A stretch of DNA of 64,000 bases from NCBI RefSeq assembly GCF_001905885.1, contig NZ_LIYH01000003.1:1-64000 (forward strand), given 5' to 3'. The position numbers were made by a program, and so were the translations under genes. Positions 25,172 to 33,781 of this stretch are shown one piece after another; the first letter of the stretch is position 1, and every line of letters starts with the position of its first letter. Under the pieces are notes generated by a model. That model ran no database searches. It saw only the letters and a list, made by a program, of their open reading frames with translations, and was not told the DNA's origin. The DNA comes from Streptomyces sp. CB03234. GTDB taxonomy: Bacteria > Actinomycetota > Actinomycetes > Streptomycetales > Streptomycetaceae.

Positions 25172-28100
25172 CTAGTCCAGCTCCTTGAGCTGGATGTTGC
25201 GGAAGGACACCTGGTCGTCGGCTCCGTGGTTCTGGAGGCCGATGTAGCCGTCCTTCAGGCTGCGGACCGGGTCGGTGTTGGTGAAGTCGTTGATCTTCAC
25301 ACCGTTGAGGAAGACCTGGAGGCGTTCCCCTTGGACCCTGATCTCGTAGCTGTTCCACTGCCCCGGCGGACGGAGGACCTGGTCACGGGCCTTGATGTCC
25401 GCCGATCTGAAGCCGTACACGGCTCCGGTCGTGCGGTCGGCGGCATCGGTGGCGTCGATCTGGATCTCGTAGCCGTTGTTCACGGCCGACCAGGGGTCGT
25501 CGGACGCCGGGAACCCGACGAAGACACCGGAGTTGTCGTCGCCCGCCATCTTCCAGTCCAGCTTCAGCGAGTACGACGAGAGCTCCTTCACCTGGTACCA
25601 GAGCATCCCCATACCGCCCTCGGTGCGCAGCTCACCGTCCACGACGGTGAACCTCCCCGGTCCGGCCTGCTTCCAGCCATCCAGGGTGTGGCCGTTGAAG
25701 AGGGGGCGGTACCCGGTCTGGGGCCTGCAGTCGGCCTTCACCTGACCGGTGGCGTAGCGGAGGCCGCCCAGGAGGTGCTGCCGGAAGGCGGGTTCGGCGT
25801 AGGACGCGGCCGTGTGGCCGCCTCCGGTGTAGAAGGCGCGCCCGCCCTCGTACGGCCGGCACCAGGCGATCGGGTGGTCGCCCTTCATCGTGCCGCCCTG
25901 GTAGGTGGTTTCGTCGAGGGTGGCGAGGACGCGGGCCTGACCGCGCGGGTTGGTGCGGTAGTTGTACCACTCGTCCGTGCGCTCCCAGGCCGCGGGAACG
26001 TCCTTCATCGCCGGGTGCTGGTGGTCCTCGACGCGCACGGTGGCGGGCTGGATGTGCGGGTGGGAGGCGAAGTGGGCGCCGACGAGGCCGCCGTAGAACT
26101 CCCAGTCGTACTCGGTGTCGGCGGCCGCGTGGACACCCACGTAGCCGCCGCCCGTGGCGACGTAGTTCTCGAACGCCTTCTGCTGCTCGTCGTCGAGTAC
26201 GTCACCGGTTGTCGACAGGAACACCACCGCGTCGTACCGGGCCAGGTTGTTGGTGGTGAACTGGGCGGCGGTCTCCGTGGCGTCGACCGTGATGTTGGCG
26301 GCCGCCCCCAGCTCCTTGAGGGCCGCGATGCCGGCCGGGATGGAGTCGTGCCGGAAGCCGGCCGTCTTGGAGAAGACCAGCACCCGCTTGGCGGTCCGGT
26401 CGACGGGCGTGTTCGACAGCTCGAAGTCGTCGACGTCGTACAGGGCGCCCGCCCCGCCCTTGAAGACCAGGAACAGCTCGGTGGTCCGCTTCGGTACGGC
26501 CCGCAGCGGGACGTCGATGTCCTGGAACGTCTCCCAGCCGCCCGTCACCGGTACCGGGGCGGACCCCAGCAGCGTGCCGGTCGCCGATCCGGTGCGTACT
26601 TCCAGGAAGCCGCCCGCGCCACCCGAGGAGATCCGGGCGGTGAGCTTCGTCGATCCGGTCAGGTTGTAGGGCGTGAAGGAGATCCAGTCGCCGTTGTCGA
26701 TGTCGCCGACCGTCTTGCCGCCGTGCGCGGTCGCCTTGTCGTACGTACGGATCCCGGACTGCGACGAGAAGTGCTCGGCCTGCCGGTGGCGCGGCTGGAG
26801 CAGCGCCTGGTCGTGGCTGGTCAGCGCGGCCTGGCCGCCGCCCCCGCCGTCCGTGTACTCGGCGTCGAAGACCCCGAAGATGTTGGCGTTCGGGTCGTGC
26901 CCGCCGTCCGCCGACGTCTTGATGGTGCCCGAGCATCCGTTCGCCGAGGTCACCGGGTGGCCGTGGCTGTCATGGCCGAGGATGTAGGTGACCTTGACCT
27001 TGGCGCAGTCGATCGTGCCGTCCTCCGGGTCGGTGACGGTCACCTTGAACGGGATCTCGTCGCCGAAGCTGAACAGCGCTCCGTTCGCCGGCAGGTCGAG
27101 CGTCACCTTGGGCGCGGTGTTGCCGACGACCACGTGCACGCTGGCGGAGCCGGTGCGGCCCGACGGGTCGCGTGCGGTGACGGTCGCGGTGTAGGTGCCG
27201 TTCTTCTTGTACGTGTACGTGGGGTTGGCGGCCGTGGAGGTGCCCCCGTCGCCGAAGTCCCAGCTGTACGTGAGGGCGTCGCCGTCGGCGTCCGTCGTGC
27301 CCGCCGACGAGAAGGCGACCCGCAGCGGCGCCTTGCCGGACGTCTTGTTTGCGGACGCCTCGGCGACCGGCGAGAAGCCGCCGGTGGCGTTCTCGATCCG
27401 GTAGAGGCCGGAGTTCTCGTCGCCGCCGAACCAGGCGGTGCCGTAGTCGAGGACGTACAGCGCCCCGTCCGGGCCGAAGGCCATGTCCATCACCTGCGTG
27501 CCGGTCCACGGCACCGGGTTGATGGACTGCACAACCCCGTCGGTACCATGTTCGATCCGCTTGATCCAGCGCCGCCCGAACTCACCGGCGAAGAAGTCAC
27601 CGTCGTACGCCTCCGGGAACTTGACCGGCGACGGGTTATCGGCGTCGTACCGGTACACCGGTCCGCCCATCGGCGACTCCGAACCGGAACCGAACTCGGG
27701 CACGGACCCGCCGTCGTACGGGATCCAGGCGGGCTCGGACGGCGGCAGGTCGACCAGGCCCGTGTTGTGCGGGGAGTCGTTCTTGAGCGCCGCGCAGTCG
27801 AAGGTCGCGCCGGAGGTCCTGGTGGCGAAGTCGTAGTCGACGTACGGCTCGTTGTTCCCGACGCAGAACGGCCAGCCGAAGTTCCCCGGCTTGGTCACGC
27901 GCGCGAACTCGACCTGACCGGCGGGGCCGCGCTTGGGGTCGGCCGCGCCCGCGTCGGGCCCGTAGTCACCGACGTACAGCACGCCCGTCTTCTTGTCGAC
28001 GCTGAAGCGGAACGGGTTGCGGAAGCCCATCGCGTAGATCTCGGGCCGCGTCTTGGCCGTGCCGGGCGCGAAGAGGTTGCCGTCGGGGATCGTGTACGAG

Positions 28101-28858
28101 CCGTCGTCGGCGACCTTGATGCGCAGGATCTTGCCGCGCAGGTCGTTGGTGTTGCCGGACGTCCGGCGGGCGTCGTACGCGGGGTTGCGGGTGGGCCGCT
28201 CGTCGATCGGGGTGTAGCCGTCGGAGGCGAACGGGTTGGAGTCGTCGCCCGTCGACAGGTACAGGTTGCCCTGCGCGTCGAAGTCGATGTCGCCGCCTAC
28301 GTGGCAGCAGATGCCGCGCGTCGCGGGGATGTCGATGACCTTTTTCTCGCTGGCGTTGTCGAGGGTGCCGTCCGCCTTCAGCACGAACCGCGAGAGCCGG
28401 TTGACGCCGTCGTACTTCGCGAAGTCGGCGGCCGTCCCGTCGCTCGGCGCGTCCCCGGCCGGGGTGTCGAGCGGGGGCGCGTAGTACAGGAAGATGGCCC
28501 TGTTCTGCGCGAAGCCGGGGTCGAGGGCGATGCCCTGGAGGCCCTCCTCGTCGTGGGAGTAGACCGGGACGGTGCCGATGACGCGGGTGTTGCCGGCGGC
28601 GTCGGTACGCCGCAGCTCGCCGTTGCGCGAGGTGTGCAGCACGCTGCGGTCGGGCAGCACGGCCAGCGACATCGGTTCGCCGACCTCCTCGCCGCCCTTG
28701 GCGAGGGTGACCTGCTGGAACTGTTCCTCGGCCGCCGTGGGCGACGGCGCCTCGGCCGCCGCGCCCGGTGGGGCTCCGAGGGCGAACGACGTCATGGCGA
28801 GTACGCCGCCGGTCAGAAGTGCGAGCGCGTTGCGTGCTCCGAGCCGTTTTCTGTGCAC
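25172..28858 (-). CDS. secreted multidomain GSDH-PKD-CBM-ThuA-DUF1080 protein, 1228 aa
   Basis: Starts at GTG 28858 (VHRKRLGARNAL) because GGAGGA lies seven bases upstream and a Sec signal peptide follows (LALLTGGVLAMTSFALGAPP). Domains in order: glucose/sorbosone dehydrogenase propeller (about 45-480, with IDFDAQGNLYLSTGD and MGFRNPFRFSVD); PKD domain (about 500-590, TYSWDFGDGGTSTAANPTYT); Ig-like segment; CBM6-like domain (about 690-800); ThuA domain (about 815-1025, VLVFSKTAGFRHDSI and GGGYVGVHAAADTEYDWEFY); C-terminal LamG-like DUF1080 (about 1035-1228). GSDH proteins use PQQ; ThuA and DUF1080 proteins are linked to 3-keto-sugar turnover. Probably an extracellular sugar oxidase/hydrolase. 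Neighbours are an isomerase, an oxidoreductase and a sugar ABC transporter. Confidence 0.85.
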   Translation of the reverse strand: MHRKRLGARNALALLTGGVLAMTSFALGAPPGAAAEAPSPTAAEEQFQQVTLAKGGEEVGEPMSLAVLPDRSVLHTSRNGELRRTDAAGNTRVIGTVPVYSHDEEGLQGIALDPGFAQNRAIFLYYAPPLDTPAGDAPSDGTAADFAKYDGVNRLSRFVLKADGTLDNASEKKVIDIPATRGICCHVGGDIDFDAQGNLYLSTGDDSNPFASDGYTPIDERPTRNPAYDARRTSGNTNDLRGKILRIKVADDGSYTIPDGNLFAPGTAKTRPEIYAMGFRNPFRFSVDKKTGVLYVGDYGPDAGAADPKRGPAGQVEFARVTKPGNFGWPFCVGNNEPYVDYDFATRTSGATFDCAALKNDSPHNTGLVDLPPSEPAWIPYDGGSVPEFGSGSESPMGGPVYRYDADNPSPVKFPEAYDGDFFAGEFGRRWIKRIEHGTDGVVQSINPVPWTGTQVMDMAFGPDGALYVLDYGTAWFGGDENSGLYRIENATGGFSPVAEASANKTSGKAPLRVAFSSAGTTDADGDALTYSWDFGDGGTSTAANPTYTYKKNGTYTATVTARDPSGRTGSASVHVVVGNTAPKVTLDLPANGALFSFGDEIPFKVTVTDPEDGTIDCAKVKVTYILGHDSHGHPVTSANGCSGTIKTSADGGHDPNANIFGVFDAEYTDGGGGGQAALTSHDQALLQPRHRQAEHFSSQSGIRTYDKATAHGGKTVGDIDNGDWISFTPYNLTGSTKLTARISSGGAGGFLEVRTGSATGTLLGSAPVPVTGGWETFQDIDVPLRAVPKRTTELFLVFKGGAGALYDVDDFELSNTPVDRTAKRVLVFSKTAGFRHDSIPAGIAALKELGAAANITVDATETAAQFTTNNLARYDAVVFLSTTGDVLDDEQQKAFENYVATGGGYVGVHAAADTEYDWEFYGGLVGAHFASHPHIQPATVRVEDHQHPAMKDVPAAWERTDEWYNYRTNPRGQARVLATLDETTYQGGTMKGDHPIAWCRPYEGGRAFYTGGGHTAASYAEPAFRQHLLGGLRYATGQVKADCRPQTGYRPLFNGHTLDGWKQAGPGRFTVVDGELRTEGGMGMLWYQVKELSSYSLKLDWKMAGDDNSGVFVGFPASDDPWSAVNNGYEIQIDATDAADRTTGAVYGFRSADIKARDQVLRPPGQWNSYEIRVQGERLQVFLNGVKINDFTNTDPVRSLKDGYIGLQNHGADDQVSFRNIQLKELD

Positions 28859-29197
28859 GAGTGTCCTCCGGAGAAGGCCGGGGTACGGGCTGTTGCCTCG
28901 ATCGGGCGGCTCGGCGGGGAGTGCCCCCGCCGGAAGCCGCGCCGGGATGTCCGGGGACCGGCGTGCGCCGTCACGCTGGTCGTTGGTCGGAAGTGGGTTC
29001 ACGCCCTGCTGTGCTCGTGTCCTGTACACCTCAGGGCCGTACACGGAAGGGACGTTAGCCGGGTTGGTCGTGCGCCGAAAGCCCTTGCGCGTGACCGGAA
29101 TCGCACTTTTTCCCGGCACTGGACAAAGCCGGGGCAGGCAGGCCGGACCGTCCGGTGGCGGCGACCGCCACCGGCCCGGGGACCTGCCCTGATGCCC
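28859..29197. promoter_or_regulatory. 339-bp gap upstream of the large GSDH gene
   Basis: No convincing gene on either strand. On the minus strand it must hold the promoter for the 25172-28858 gene. A TTGTCC box near 29130 and a TAACGT box near 29055 are weak candidates and not ideally spaced. A strong GGAGGA ribosome site ends the region. Confidence 0.4.
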
Positions 29198-30202
29198 CTA
29201 CTCGGAGCCGCCGAACGCGGCGTCGAACGAGGCGGCGGGCGGGTCGAAGTCGTACCGCTTCAGCGTGGCAAGCGCTTCCGGAGCGCCGGTCAGCCGGTCC
29301 ATGCCGGCGTCCTCCCACTCCACCGACACCGGCCCGTCGTAACCGATCGAGCGCAGCATCCGGAACACATCCTCCCACGGCACGTCCCCGTGCCCGGCCG
29401 ACACGAAGTCCCAGCCGCGCCGGGGATCGCCCCACGGCAGGTGCGAGCCGAGCCGGCCGTTGCGGCCGTCGAGCCGGCGCCGAGCCTCCTTGCAGTCCAC
29501 GTGGTAGATCCGGTCGCGGAAGTCGTACAGGAACCCGACCGGGTCCAGGTCCTGCCACACGAAGTGGCTCGGGTCGAAGTTGAGCCCGAAGGCCGGACGC
29601 CGGTCCACCGCCTCCAGGGCCCGCTGCGTGGTCCAGTAGTCGTACGCGATCTCGCTCGGGTGGACCTCGTGGGCGAACCGCACGCCCTCCACGTCGAACA
29701 CGTCCAGGATCGGGTTCCACCGGTCGGCGAAGTCCTCGTACCCACGCTCGATCATCCGCTCCGGCACCGGCGGGAACATGGCCACCAGGTGCCAGATGGA
29801 CGACCCGGTGAACCCGATGACCGTGCGTACGCCAAAGGCGGCGGCCGCCCGCGCGGTGTCCGCGAGCTCCCGCGCGGCCCGCTGCCGTACGCCCTCGGGG
29901 TCGCCGTCGCCCCAGATCCGCCCCGGCACGATCGCCTGGTGCCGCTCGTCGATGGGGTGGTCGCAGACGGCCTGGCCGACCAGGTGGTTGGAGATGGCCC
30001 AGCATTTCAGCCCGTACTTGTCGAGCAGCGCCCGCCGCCCGTCCAGGTACGAGGGATCGGCCAGCGCCTTGTCGACCTCGAAGTGGTCCCCCCAGCAGGC
30101 GAGTTCGAGCCCGTCGTAGCCGAAGTCACGGGCGAGGCGGCAGACCTCCTCCAGCGGCAGGTCGGCCCACTGGCCGGTGAAGAGGGTGAAGGGACGTGGC
30201 AT
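29198..30202 (-). CDS. sugar phosphate isomerase/epimerase, 334 aa
   Basis: Xylose-isomerase-like TIM barrel. It starts [20 protein letters not shown], then [83 protein letters not shown] and [12 protein letters not shown]. The conserved Glu/Asp/His metal ligands are all present. The combination HPSEIAYD...NFDPSHF is that of the IolE/IolH-like epimerases found with Gfo/Idh dehydrogenases. It lies 10 bases after the Gfo/Idh/MocA gene and belongs to the Rbs-type transport operon. Probably cytosolic conversion of an oxidised (keto) sugar or inositol. Confidence 0.82.
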   Translation of the reverse strand: MPRPFTLFTGQWADLPLEEVCRLARDFGYDGLELACWGDHFEVDKALADPSYLDGRRALLDKYGLKCWAISNHLVGQAVCDHPIDERHQAIVPGRIWGDGDPEGVRQRAARELADTARAAAAFGVRTVIGFTGSSIWHLVAMFPPVPERMIERGYEDFADRWNPILDVFDVEGVRFAHEVHPSEIAYDYWTTQRALEAVDRRPAFGLNFDPSHFVWQDLDPVGFLYDFRDRIYHVDCKEARRRLDGRNGRLGSHLPWGDPRRGWDFVSAGHGDVPWEDVFRMLRSIGYDGPVSVEWEDAGMDRLTGAPEALATLKRYDFDPPAASFDAAFGGSE

Positions 30203-30212
30203 CACATACCTC

Positions 30213-31616
30213 CTACAGCGGTACGGGGGTGTAGACGGCGTTCTTCTCGGCGCTCTCCTCCACGGCCGCCAGCACGCGCTGCACCCGCAGCCCGTCCGCG
30301 AAGGAGGGCGCCGGCTCGGTGCCGGAGGCGATGGCGTGGACCAGGTCACGCGCCTGGTGGGCGAAGGTGTGCTCGTAGCCGAGGGCGTGGCCGGGCGGCC
30401 ACCACGCCTCCAGGTAGGGGTGGTCCGGCTCGGTGACGAGGATCCGCCGGAAGCCGGCCGACTCCGCCGGATCGCTCCCGTCGTAGAACGAGAGCTCGTT
30501 GAGCCGTTCCAGGTCGAAGGCGAGCGAGCCGCGCTCCCCGTTGATCTCCAGCCGCAGCGCGTTCTTGCGGCCCGCGGCCATCCGCGTCGCCTCGAACGAC
30601 ACCAGCGCGCCCGACGCCAGCCGCCCGGTGAACAGCGCCGCGTCGTCCACCGTCACGGGCCCGCGCTCGGCGCCCCCCGACGCCGAGAGCCCCGCGGACG
30701 CCGACAGCCCCCCGGACGCCGGCAACCCCGCGGACGCCGGCGGCTCCGTGGACTCCGCCGGCCCCGCGGACGCCGCGAGCAGCCCCGCCGGCGCCGGGAG
30801 CCCGGCCGACGCGCCCGAGAGCCCGGCCGACGCCCCCGCGAGCAGCGGCCGTTCGCGTACGAAGGTCTCGATGAGCGCCGACACCCCCACGAGCGGCTCC
30901 CCCGCCAGGTACTGCGCGAGGTCCACGATGTGCGCGCCCAGGTCCCCCAGCGCGCCCGACCCCGCGTGCGCGCGCTGAAGCCGCCAGGTGAGCGGGAAGT
31001 CCGGGTCGACCAGCCAGTCCTGGAGGTACGTCACCCGTACGTGGCGCAGCGCGCCCAGCCGCCCCTCTTCGATGAGGCCGCGCGCGTACGTCATCGCGGG
31101 CACGCGCCGGTAGTTGAAGCCGACCATGGCGACCCGGCCGCGTGCCCGGGCCCGCTCGGCGGCCGCGACCATGGCCTCCGCCTCGGCGACCGTGTTGGCG
31201 AGGGGCTTCTCGCACAGCACGTGCTTGCCCGCCTCCAGGGCGGCGATGGCGATCTCCGCATGGCTGTCGCCCGGGGTGCAGATGTCCACCACGTCCACGT
31301 CGTCGCGCGCGACGAGGTCCCGCCAGTCGGTCTCGGCGGCGGCCCAGCCGTGCCTGTCCGCGGCCGCCCGCACGGCGGCGGCGTCGCGTCCGCAGACGGC
31401 GGCGAGCACCGGCCGCAGCGGCAGGTCGAAGACGCGGCCGACGGTGCGCCAGCCCTGTGAGTGGGCGGCGCCCATGAACGCGTACCCGACCATGCCGATG
31501 CCGATCGTCCGCTCGCCGATCGTCCGCTCGCCGCTGGTCCGCTCGCCGGTCGTCCGTTCGCCGCTGGTCCGTTCGCCGGTCGTCCGTTCGCCGCTGGTCC
31601 GTTCCTGCTGCGCCAT
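30213..31616 (-). CDS. Gfo/Idh/MocA family oxidoreductase with repeat insertions, 467 aa
   Basis: NAD(P)-dependent sugar/inositol dehydrogenase. The Rossmann domain starts after an N-terminal repeat tail: [18 protein letters not shown] (39-56), [16 protein letters not shown] and the EKP catalytic lysine K137 in [10 protein letters not shown]. The C-terminal domain has [18 protein letters not shown] with the usual Asp/His pair. Two oddities: residues 6-37 are six or seven copies of a (S/T/I)GERT pentapeptide, and residues about 260-318 are an Ala/Ser/Gly/Pro-rich insertion not expected in the family. The ATG at 31616 has GAGGAGG upstream. It is coupled with the isomerase gene and the sugar ABC transporter, so it probably oxidises the imported sugar. 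Confidence 0.82.
   Translation of the reverse strand: MAQQERTSGERTTGERTSGERTTGERTSGERTIGERTIGIGMVGYAFMGAAHSQGWRTVGRVFDLPLRPVLAAVCGRDAAAVRAAADRHGWAAAETDWRDLVARDDVDVVDICTPGDSHAEIAIAALEAGKHVLCEKPLANTVAEAEAMVAAAERARARGRVAMVGFNYRRVPAMTYARGLIEEGRLGALRHVRVTYLQDWLVDPDFPLTWRLQRAHAGSGALGDLGAHIVDLAQYLAGEPLVGVSALIETFVRERPLLAGASAGLSGASAGLPAPAGLLAASAGPAESTEPPASAGLPASGGLSASAGLSASGGAERGPVTVDDAALFTGRLASGALVSFEATRMAAGRKNALRLEINGERGSLAFDLERLNELSFYDGSDPAESAGFRRILVTEPDHPYLEAWWPPGHALGYEHTFAHQARDLVHAIASGTEPAPSFADGLRVQRVLAAVEESAEKNAVYTPVPL
30663..30839. repeat. low-complexity coding repeat (Ala/Ser/Gly-rich insertion)
   Basis: Imperfect repeats of codons for ASAGL/ASGGL units inside the Gfo/Idh/MocA gene. They stay in frame. 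Confidence 0.6.
31500..31602. repeat. 15-bp tandem repeats encoding (S/T/I)GERT units
   Basis: Alternating 15-bp units such as CGCTGGTCCGTTCGC and CGGTCGTCCGTTCGC, six to seven copies with few mismatches, at the 5' end of the Gfo/Idh/MocA gene. Confidence 0.8.
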
Positions 31617-31663
31617 ACGGGTTCCTCCTCGTCGGTTGCTCGGTGGGGGCGGGCAGAGCCGCG

Positions 31664-32701
31664 TCAGCTGAAGCCCGTCGGCAGGTACTCGTCCACGTTC
31701 TCCTTGGTCACCACGGCGGAGTACAGGGTGACCGACGCCGGGATCTCCAGCTCCGACATGCCGCTGACGCCCTTCTTCTGGCCCAGCGCCCGGGCCAGGT
31801 CGATGGCGGTGGCCGCCATGGTCGGCGGGTAGAGCACGGTCGCCTTGAGCACGCTGTTGTCGGCCTTGATGGCGTCCATCGCCGACTTGGCGCCCGCCCC
31901 GCCCACCATCAGGAATTCGCTGCGGCCGGCCTGCTGAATGGCCCGCAGCGCGCCCACGCCCTGGTCGTCGTCGTGGTTCCACAGCGCGTCGAACGTCCCC
32001 TGTGCCTGGAGGAGCTGCGCCATCTTCGCCTGGCCGGACTCGACGGTGAACTCGGCGGCCTGGCGGGCCACCTTCTTGATGTTGGGGTAGTTCTTCAGCG
32101 CGTCGTCGAAGCCCTGGGTGCGCTGCTTGGTGAGCTCCAGGTTGTCCATGCCCGCCAGTTCGACGACCTTCGCGTTGGGCTTGTCCTTGAGCCGCTCACC
32201 GATGAAGCGGCCGGCGTTGAGGCCCATGCCGTAGTTGTCGCCGCCGATCCAGCAGCGGTACGCCTGCGGGGACGCGAAGATCCGGTCGAGGTTGATCACC
32301 GGGATGCCGGCCTTCATGGCCTGGAGGCCGACCTGGGTGAGGGCCTTGCCGTCGGCCGGGAGGATCACCAGCACGTCGACCTTCTTGTTGATCAGGGTTT
32401 GGATCTGGCCGATCTGGACGGCGGTGTCGTTCGATCCCTCGGTGATCTCCAGGGTCACCTCGGAGTACTTCTCCGCCCGTTGCTTGGCGTTGACGTTGAT
32501 GGCATTGAGCCAGCCGTGGTCGGCCTGCGGTCCGGCGAAGCCGATGGTCACCGGGGTGCCGGGCTTGTCGTCGGCGGCCGGGACGTTGTTGGTGGCGGGG
32601 GTGGAGTTCTTGGGTTCGTTGCTGGTGCAGGCGGTCAGCAGCGCGCCGGCGGAGACGGCGGCGGTGCCGAACAGCAGACCTCTGCGGCTGGTTTCTGGCA
32701 T
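31664..32701 (-). CDS. sugar ABC transporter substrate-binding lipoprotein
   Basis: A 345-aa periplasmic-binding-protein type 1 (RbsB-like) lipoprotein. The signal carries a twin-Arg motif (SRRGLLFG) and a lipobox LLTAC with the lipidated C25, followed by a Ser/Thr/Pro linker. The mature part has VTIGFAGPQADHGWLNAINV, KVDVLVILPADGKALTQVGL, GIPVINLDRIF, WIGGDNYGMGLNAG and FDALWNHDDDQGVGALRAI, typical of ribose/inositol-type binders. It is anchored outside the membrane and delivers sugar to the permease and ATPase encoded just upstream (54-base gap). The ligand is unknown; a hexose, inositol or keto-sugar is likely from the neighbouring dehydrogenase and isomerase. Confidence 0.88.
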   Translation of the reverse strand: MPETSRRGLLFGTAAVSAGALLTACTSNEPKNSTPATNNVPAADDKPGTPVTIGFAGPQADHGWLNAINVNAKQRAEKYSEVTLEITEGSNDTAVQIGQIQTLINKKVDVLVILPADGKALTQVGLQAMKAGIPVINLDRIFASPQAYRCWIGGDNYGMGLNAGRFIGERLKDKPNAKVVELAGMDNLELTKQRTQGFDDALKNYPNIKKVARQAAEFTVESGQAKMAQLLQAQGTFDALWNHDDDQGVGALRAIQQAGRSEFLMVGGAGAKSAMDAIKADNSVLKATVLYPPTMAATAIDLARALGQKKGVSGMSELEIPASVTLYSAVVTKENVDEYLPTGFS

Positions 32702-32755
32702 GGCGGGGGAACCCTTCCGGTCGGGACACACAGGCGGGGAACGCAAGCGAGGGCG

Positions 32756-33781
32756 TCAGGCCTCGCCCGAGCCGCGTGCGGTGCGGCGCTGGACGAGGAC
32801 GGCGGCGACGATGATCGCGCCCTTGGCGATCTGCTGGACGTCGCTCTGCAGGTTGTTCAGGGCGAAGATGTTGGTGATCGTGGTGAAGACGAGGACGCCG
32901 AGTACGGAGCCGACGATGGTGCCGCGTCCGCCGCTGAGCAGCGTGCCGCCGATGATCGCGGCGGCGATCGCGTCGAGTTCGTACAGGTTGCCGTTGGTGT
33001 TCTGGCCGGAGCCCGCCAGGACGATCAGGAGGAAGGCCGCGATGCCGCAGCACAGCCCGGACAGCAGGTAGAGGTAGAGGCGCTGGCGGCGGACGTCGAT
33101 GCCGGCGAGCCGCGCGGCCTCCGCGTTGCCGCCGACGGCGACGGTGCGGCGCCCGAAGGTGGTGCGGTTCAGCAGCAGCCAGCCGATGACGGTGACGGCG
33201 GCGAAGACCAGGACCAGCGGCGGTACGCCGAGGATGTACGCGTCGGGGACGCCGAGGTCGAGGACCGACTGGACGGTGACGATCTGGGTCTTGCCGTCGG
33301 TGATCTGGAGGGCGAGGCCCCGCGCCGAGGCGAGCATGGCCAGCGTCGCGATGAAGGGGACCATCCCGCCGTACGCGATGAGCACGCCGTTCACCAGGCC
33401 GCAGCCCAGGCCGACCACGACGGCCGTGAAGAGGATGCCGGCGAAGCCGTACTCCTGGGTGGCGACGGTGGTCGCCCACACGGACGCCAAGGCGACGATC
33501 GCGCCGACCGACAGGTCGATGCCGCCGCTGGTGATGACGAACGTCATGCCGACGGTGACGACCCCGATGACGGACGCCTGGGTCAGGACGAGTTGGAGAT
33601 TGTTGGTGTCGAGGAACTGGTCCGGCTTGGTGATGCCGCCGACCGCGATAAGCACGGCGAGGACACCCAGCAGGGAGAGGTTGCGGACATCGGCCCGCAG
33701 CCCCAGGGTCGGTCGCCCACCGGCTTTGCCGACGGGTGGTTCGGCGGTCGTGACGGGCGCGGGCGGCGCGGGCTGCGTCAT
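32756..33781 (-). CDS. sugar ABC transporter permease (RbsC-like)
   Basis: A 341-aa polytopic permease of the ribose/xylose type. A Pro/Ala-rich cytosolic N-terminus (about 40 residues) precedes eight to ten hydrophobic segments. Family signatures are GMTFVITSGGIDLSVGAIVA near residue 80, GLGCGLVNGVLIAYGGMVPF, and the EAA-like NAEAARLAGIDVRRQRLYLY near 200. ELDAIAAAIIGGTLLSGGRG follows near the C-terminus. Its start overlaps the ATPase stop (ATGA), so the two are co-translated. It forms the membrane channel for the sugar bound by the lipoprotein at 31664-32701. Confidence 0.9.
   Translation of the reverse strand: MTQPAPPAPVTTAEPPVGKAGGRPTLGLRADVRNLSLLGVLAVLIAVGGITKPDQFLDTNNLQLVLTQASVIGVVTVGMTFVITSGGIDLSVGAIVALASVWATTVATQEYGFAGILFTAVVVGLGCGLVNGVLIAYGGMVPFIATLAMLASARGLALQITDGKTQIVTVQSVLDLGVPDAYILGVPPLVLVFAAVTVIGWLLLNRTTFGRRTVAVGGNAEAARLAGIDVRRQRLYLYLLSGLCCGIAAFLLIVLAGSGQNTNGNLYELDAIAAAIIGGTLLSGGRGTIVGSVLGVLVFTTITNIFALNNLQSDVQQIAKGAIIVAAVLVQRRTARGSGEA

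Noticed and set aside
25115..30436. Very long plus-strand open frame (about 1770 codons) opposite the GSDH, isomerase and Gfo genes
   Set aside because: It is antisense to three well-supported genes and consists of Gly/Arg/Val-rich low-complexity sequence, the usual effect of high GC at third positions.
31500..31602. CRISPR array
   Set aside because: The units encode in-frame GERT repeats in the oxidoreductase and have no spacers.
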